A stretch of 64,000 bases of DNA. Origin: Cellvibrionaceae bacterium (lineage in GTDB: Bacteria > Pseudomonadota > Gammaproteobacteria > Pseudomonadales > Cellvibrionaceae). A program made the position numbers and the translations under genes. This document shows, piece by piece, positions 61,974 through 64,000 of this stretch. Numbering within the stretch: the first letter of the stretch is position 1; each line of letters opens with the position of its first letter. A model generated the notes under the pieces. That model searched no databases and was not told the origin of the DNA. It was given only the letters and a program-made list of their open reading frames with translations. Where the stretch lies: assembly GCA_021151695.1 (NCBI GenBank), contig JAGKWU010000001.1:310001-374000 (forward strand), read 5' to 3'.

Positions 61974-63234
61974 GTGGATTGTCCTCGTTCAGCATTTCCG
62001 GAGTCACCAGTACTACGCCCTTGGGCGATACAAAGAAGCGCTTGCGATCAGCCTCTTCGTCATAACCTATAACGGTACCGTCAGGAATTTTGCAGCGACG
62101 ATCAATTAATGCTTTGCGGATTTTGCAATTGCGGCCCACTTCCACACTGGGGAAAAGCACCGAGTCTTCAATTTCGCAATAAGAGTGCACACGCACGCGC
62201 GGGAATAACAGGGAATGTTTAACGATAGAGCCGGATACTATGCATCCACCAGCAATCAACGAGTCCACGGCATAGCCGCGACGGCCTTCATCATCAAACA
62301 CGAACTTGGCAGGAGCCACTTGTTCCTGGTGAGTCCAGATAGGCCACTCCGCGTCGTAAAGATCCAACTCTGGCGTCACACTGGTCAACTCCAGGTTAGC
62401 TTCCCAGAGGGCATCCACTGTACCCACATCACGCCAATAACCTTCGCCACCGCTAATAGGATCGCGGAAAGGAAACGCACTCACGCGATGGGTTTTAATC
62501 ATGGAAGGAATAATATTTTTTCCGAAATCGTGTTCGGAGTCTGGATTCTTTTGATCTTTTAAAAGTTCGCTAAATAACACTTTGGTACTGAAAACATAAA
62601 TGCCCATAGATGCCAAAGCCTTGTCAGATTTACCTGGCATAGGTTCCGGATTCTTCGGTTTTTCAGTGAAGCGAACAATGCGATTATCTTTGTCGATATC
62701 CATCACGCCGAAAGCACTGGCGATTTCAAGAGGAACCTCGATGCAACCAACGGTGATGTCGGCGCCACGCTCTACGTGAGCGGCGATCATGGTGCCGTAG
62801 TCCATTTTATAAATATGGTCGCCGGCTAAAATAAGAACGTATTCAGGATTATGGCGACGAATAATATCGAGGTTTTGCAAAACCGCATCGGCGGTTCCTA
62901 CATACCAGGATTCATCCAGACGCTGTTGCGCTGGCAACAATTCAACAAACTCGCCCAATTCACCACCAAGGAAACCCCAGCCTCGTTGGATATGGCGATC
63001 TAATGAATGAGATTTGTATTGGGTTAAAACGCTGATGCGACGAATACCGGAGTTAACGCAGTTGGAGAGAGGGAAATCAATAATGCGAAATTTTCCGCCA
63101 AAATGCACAGCTGGTTTCGCACGCCAGTTAGTGAGTTGATGCAAACGTGAGCCGCGGCCACCAGCAAGAATTACAGCCAAAGTTTTTTGTGTTAGACGGC
63201 TGACAAAACGACCGTGGGGTTGGTTAGTGCTCAT
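61963..63234 (-). CDS. glgC: Glucose-1-phosphate adenylyltransferase
   Basis: A 423-aa ADP-glucose pyrophosphorylase. The nucleotide loop is [40 protein letters not shown] is the substrate and activator region, [13 protein letters not shown] and [14 protein letters not shown] are present, and the C-terminal left-handed beta-helix is complete. It makes ADP-glucose for glycogen synthesis. It is the first gene of the minus-strand unit and divergent from glgB. Confidence 0.96.
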   Translation of the reverse strand: MSTNQPHGRFVSRLTQKTLAVILAGGRGSRLHQLTNWRAKPAVHFGGKFRIIDFPLSNCVNSGIRRISVLTQYKSHSLDRHIQRGWGFLGGELGEFVELLPAQQRLDESWYVGTADAVLQNLDIIRRHNPEYVLILAGDHIYKMDYGTMIAAHVERGADITVGCIEVPLEIASAFGVMDIDKDNRIVRFTEKPKNPEPMPGKSDKALASMGIYVFSTKVLFSELLKDQKNPDSEHDFGKNIIPSMIKTHRVSAFPFRDPISGGEGYWRDVGTVDALWEANLELTSVTPELDLYDAEWPIWTHQEQVAPAKFVFDDEGRRGYAVDSLIAGGCIVSGSIVKHSLLFPRVRVHSYCEIEDSVLFPSVEVGRNCKIRKALIDRRCKIPDGTVIGYDEEADRKRFFVSPKGVVLVTPEMLNEDNPHGL

Positions 63235-63626
63235 TAAAACTCCTTTCTTCTACATCTGTAAGGGACTTGATAGTAAATTGGCTTTTGTTGTTAGCTATTG
63301 AGCAATATCAATGCCAATACAAAAATTTATTTACCAAGCAATCGAGGGCTCGCAGCCCGGCGAGAGTGCTTTCGCACCAGTTGCAAGTGTAGCCACAATA
63401 ATGGCATTGAACATGCAAATATATAATTTGTGCGAAATTATTTTTTGCTCTACTGTGTGTCATAGCTTTGCATTAGAGTAACGATAAGTTGTGACGCTTT
63501 AATGTAACCGTTCTACCCCAGCTCAGCTTTATGAGAGGCTTTATGTGTCAGTAATCCAACCTCTGGCAGCACTCAAATTAAACCGCCGAAATCCGAAATT
63601 TATCCCTCAGCAACAGGAATTTTTTC
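63235..63626. promoter_or_regulatory. Divergent glgC/glgB promoter region
   Basis: A 392-bp non-coding stretch between glgC and glgB that should hold both promoters. A GGGCT-CGC-AGCCC hairpin is present in the left half. I see no convincing operator palindrome. An AGGAA site precedes the glgB ATG. Confidence 0.55.
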
Positions 63627-64000
63627 ATGCTCAGTGCCAAGCAAGGACAACGTTTGTCGAATGATTTGCTCCGTATTATCACCGCTACTCACCACGATCC
63701 ATTTGAAGTATTGGGCAAACATCCGCTAGTTGCGCCCACTCCCGAAGCAGATACTGTCATACGTGTGTTTCTCCCTGGTGCACGATCCGCAACATTGATT
63801 GCCAATAAGCAGCAGTTGCGCTTAACCCGTATCGAAAACTCTGATTTCTTTGAGTGGCACGGTTTGGCAAGCAGTGTGTCTGGTCATTACCAGATTGAGT
63901 GGCATGACAAATACAACAACCAACATCTGGACCACGACCCCTACTCGTTTGCACCACAATTGGGCGAGTTGGACATGCACCTGTTCAGTGAGGGGCAACA
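63627..64000 (+). CDS. glgB: 1,4-alpha-glucan branching enzyme, N-terminus only
   Basis: The reading frame from the ATG at 63627 stays open to the window end (124 codons). It begins MLSAKQGQRLSNDLLRIITA and includes THHDPFEVLGKHP, RVFLPGARSATLI and HYQIEWHDKYNNQ, then LDHDPYSFAPQLGELDMHLF. That is the N-terminal (N1/CBM48) region of GlgB with its DPY.F motif. The catalytic barrel is beyond the window. It is divergent from glgC, as in other glycogen clusters. Confidence 0.92.
   Translation, partial: MLSAKQGQRLSNDLLRIITATHHDPFEVLGKHPLVAPTPEADTVIRVFLPGARSATLIANKQQLRLTRIENSDFFEWHGLASSVSGHYQIEWHDKYNNQHLDHDPYSFAPQLGELDMHLFSEGQ

Noticed and set aside
1..64000. Mobile elements, tRNA or rRNA genes
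   Set aside because: No transposase, integrase, tRNA cloverleaf or rRNA segment was seen. This was by eye only; tRNAscan and an IS search would settle it.

Overview
The window looks like a chromosome segment of a plant-cell-wall-degrading gammaproteobacterium, most likely Cellvibrio or a close relative. The case rests on secreted multimodular glycoside hydrolases with CBM2/CBM10 modules joined by polyserine linkers, on lipoprotein enzymes with Ser-rich tethers, on a TonB-dependent receptor followed by flavin-dependent 'tryptophan halogenase' genes, and on a GH10 xylanase gene next to a GH62 arabinofuranosidase gene with a near-copy N-terminus. That last pair is the arrangement known for xylanase B/arabinofuranosidase C of Cellvibrio japonicus. 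The genus is inferred from gene content. No rRNA or tRNA, CRISPR array, prophage or insertion sequence was seen.

Layout. 1-2650: minus-strand operon of two acyl-CoA-ligase-type genes (one cut by the window edge) and a GST, with a divergent LysR gene. 3.9-6.1 kb: pabB and a dienelactone hydrolase. 6.3-16.3 kb: housekeeping and envelope genes (DUF2339/DUF3999 pair, exonuclease-like protein, HPP-family membrane protein, secreted cyclophilin with a GlyGly-CTERM tail, beta-helix protein, hybrid histidine kinase). 16.5-23.5 kb: a 1038-aa phosphorylase-kinase-alpha/GH15-like protein and a giant periplasmic propeller/diguanylate cyclase. 23.8-42.0 kb: a minus-strand glycan-utilisation region in three probable transcription units. 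These are TonB receptor, two halogenases and CE1-like esterase; GH5, GH2 and GH29; and GH29, sugar mutarotase, zinc dehydrogenase and GH97. The enzyme set fits a fucosylated, galactosylated beta-glucan such as fucogalactoxyloglucan. 42.8-50.4 kb: a FadR-type GntR regulator and two paralogous membrane-anchored AraC regulators that bracket an esterase and a PA14-containing GH3. 51.0-58.2 kb: xylan and mixed-linkage glucan enzymes (GH10, GH62, CE1-like lipoprotein, GH16), with an orphan FCD-like protein among them. 58.3-64.0 kb: glycogen genes (PilZ protein, malQ, GH57 and glgC on minus, glgB divergent and cut by the window end).

How it fits together. Extracellular enzymes (GH5, GH10, GH62, GH16, esterases) would cut xyloglucan, arabinoxylan and beta-glucan. 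The TonB receptor would import oligosaccharides, and periplasmic exo-enzymes (GH2, GH3, GH29, GH97) would release monosaccharides. The mutarotase and dehydrogenase probably start L-fucose oxidation. Surplus glucose would go to glycogen through glgC/glgB.

The most interesting signals are: (1) a GH16 lichenase whose catalytic core is in circularly permuted order, as in the Fibrobacter enzyme; (2) structured 5' leaders that end in intrinsic terminators just before the start codons of xyn10B and of the GH29 operon, which suggests transcription attenuation of polysaccharide genes; (3) an intergenic region (42.2-42.6 kb) with a perfect 22-bp palindrome, a second palindrome/inverted-repeat system and a terminator that could delimit a small RNA; (4) the FCD-like protein without a DNA-binding domain. 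All calls come from reading the sequence; no database search was run.
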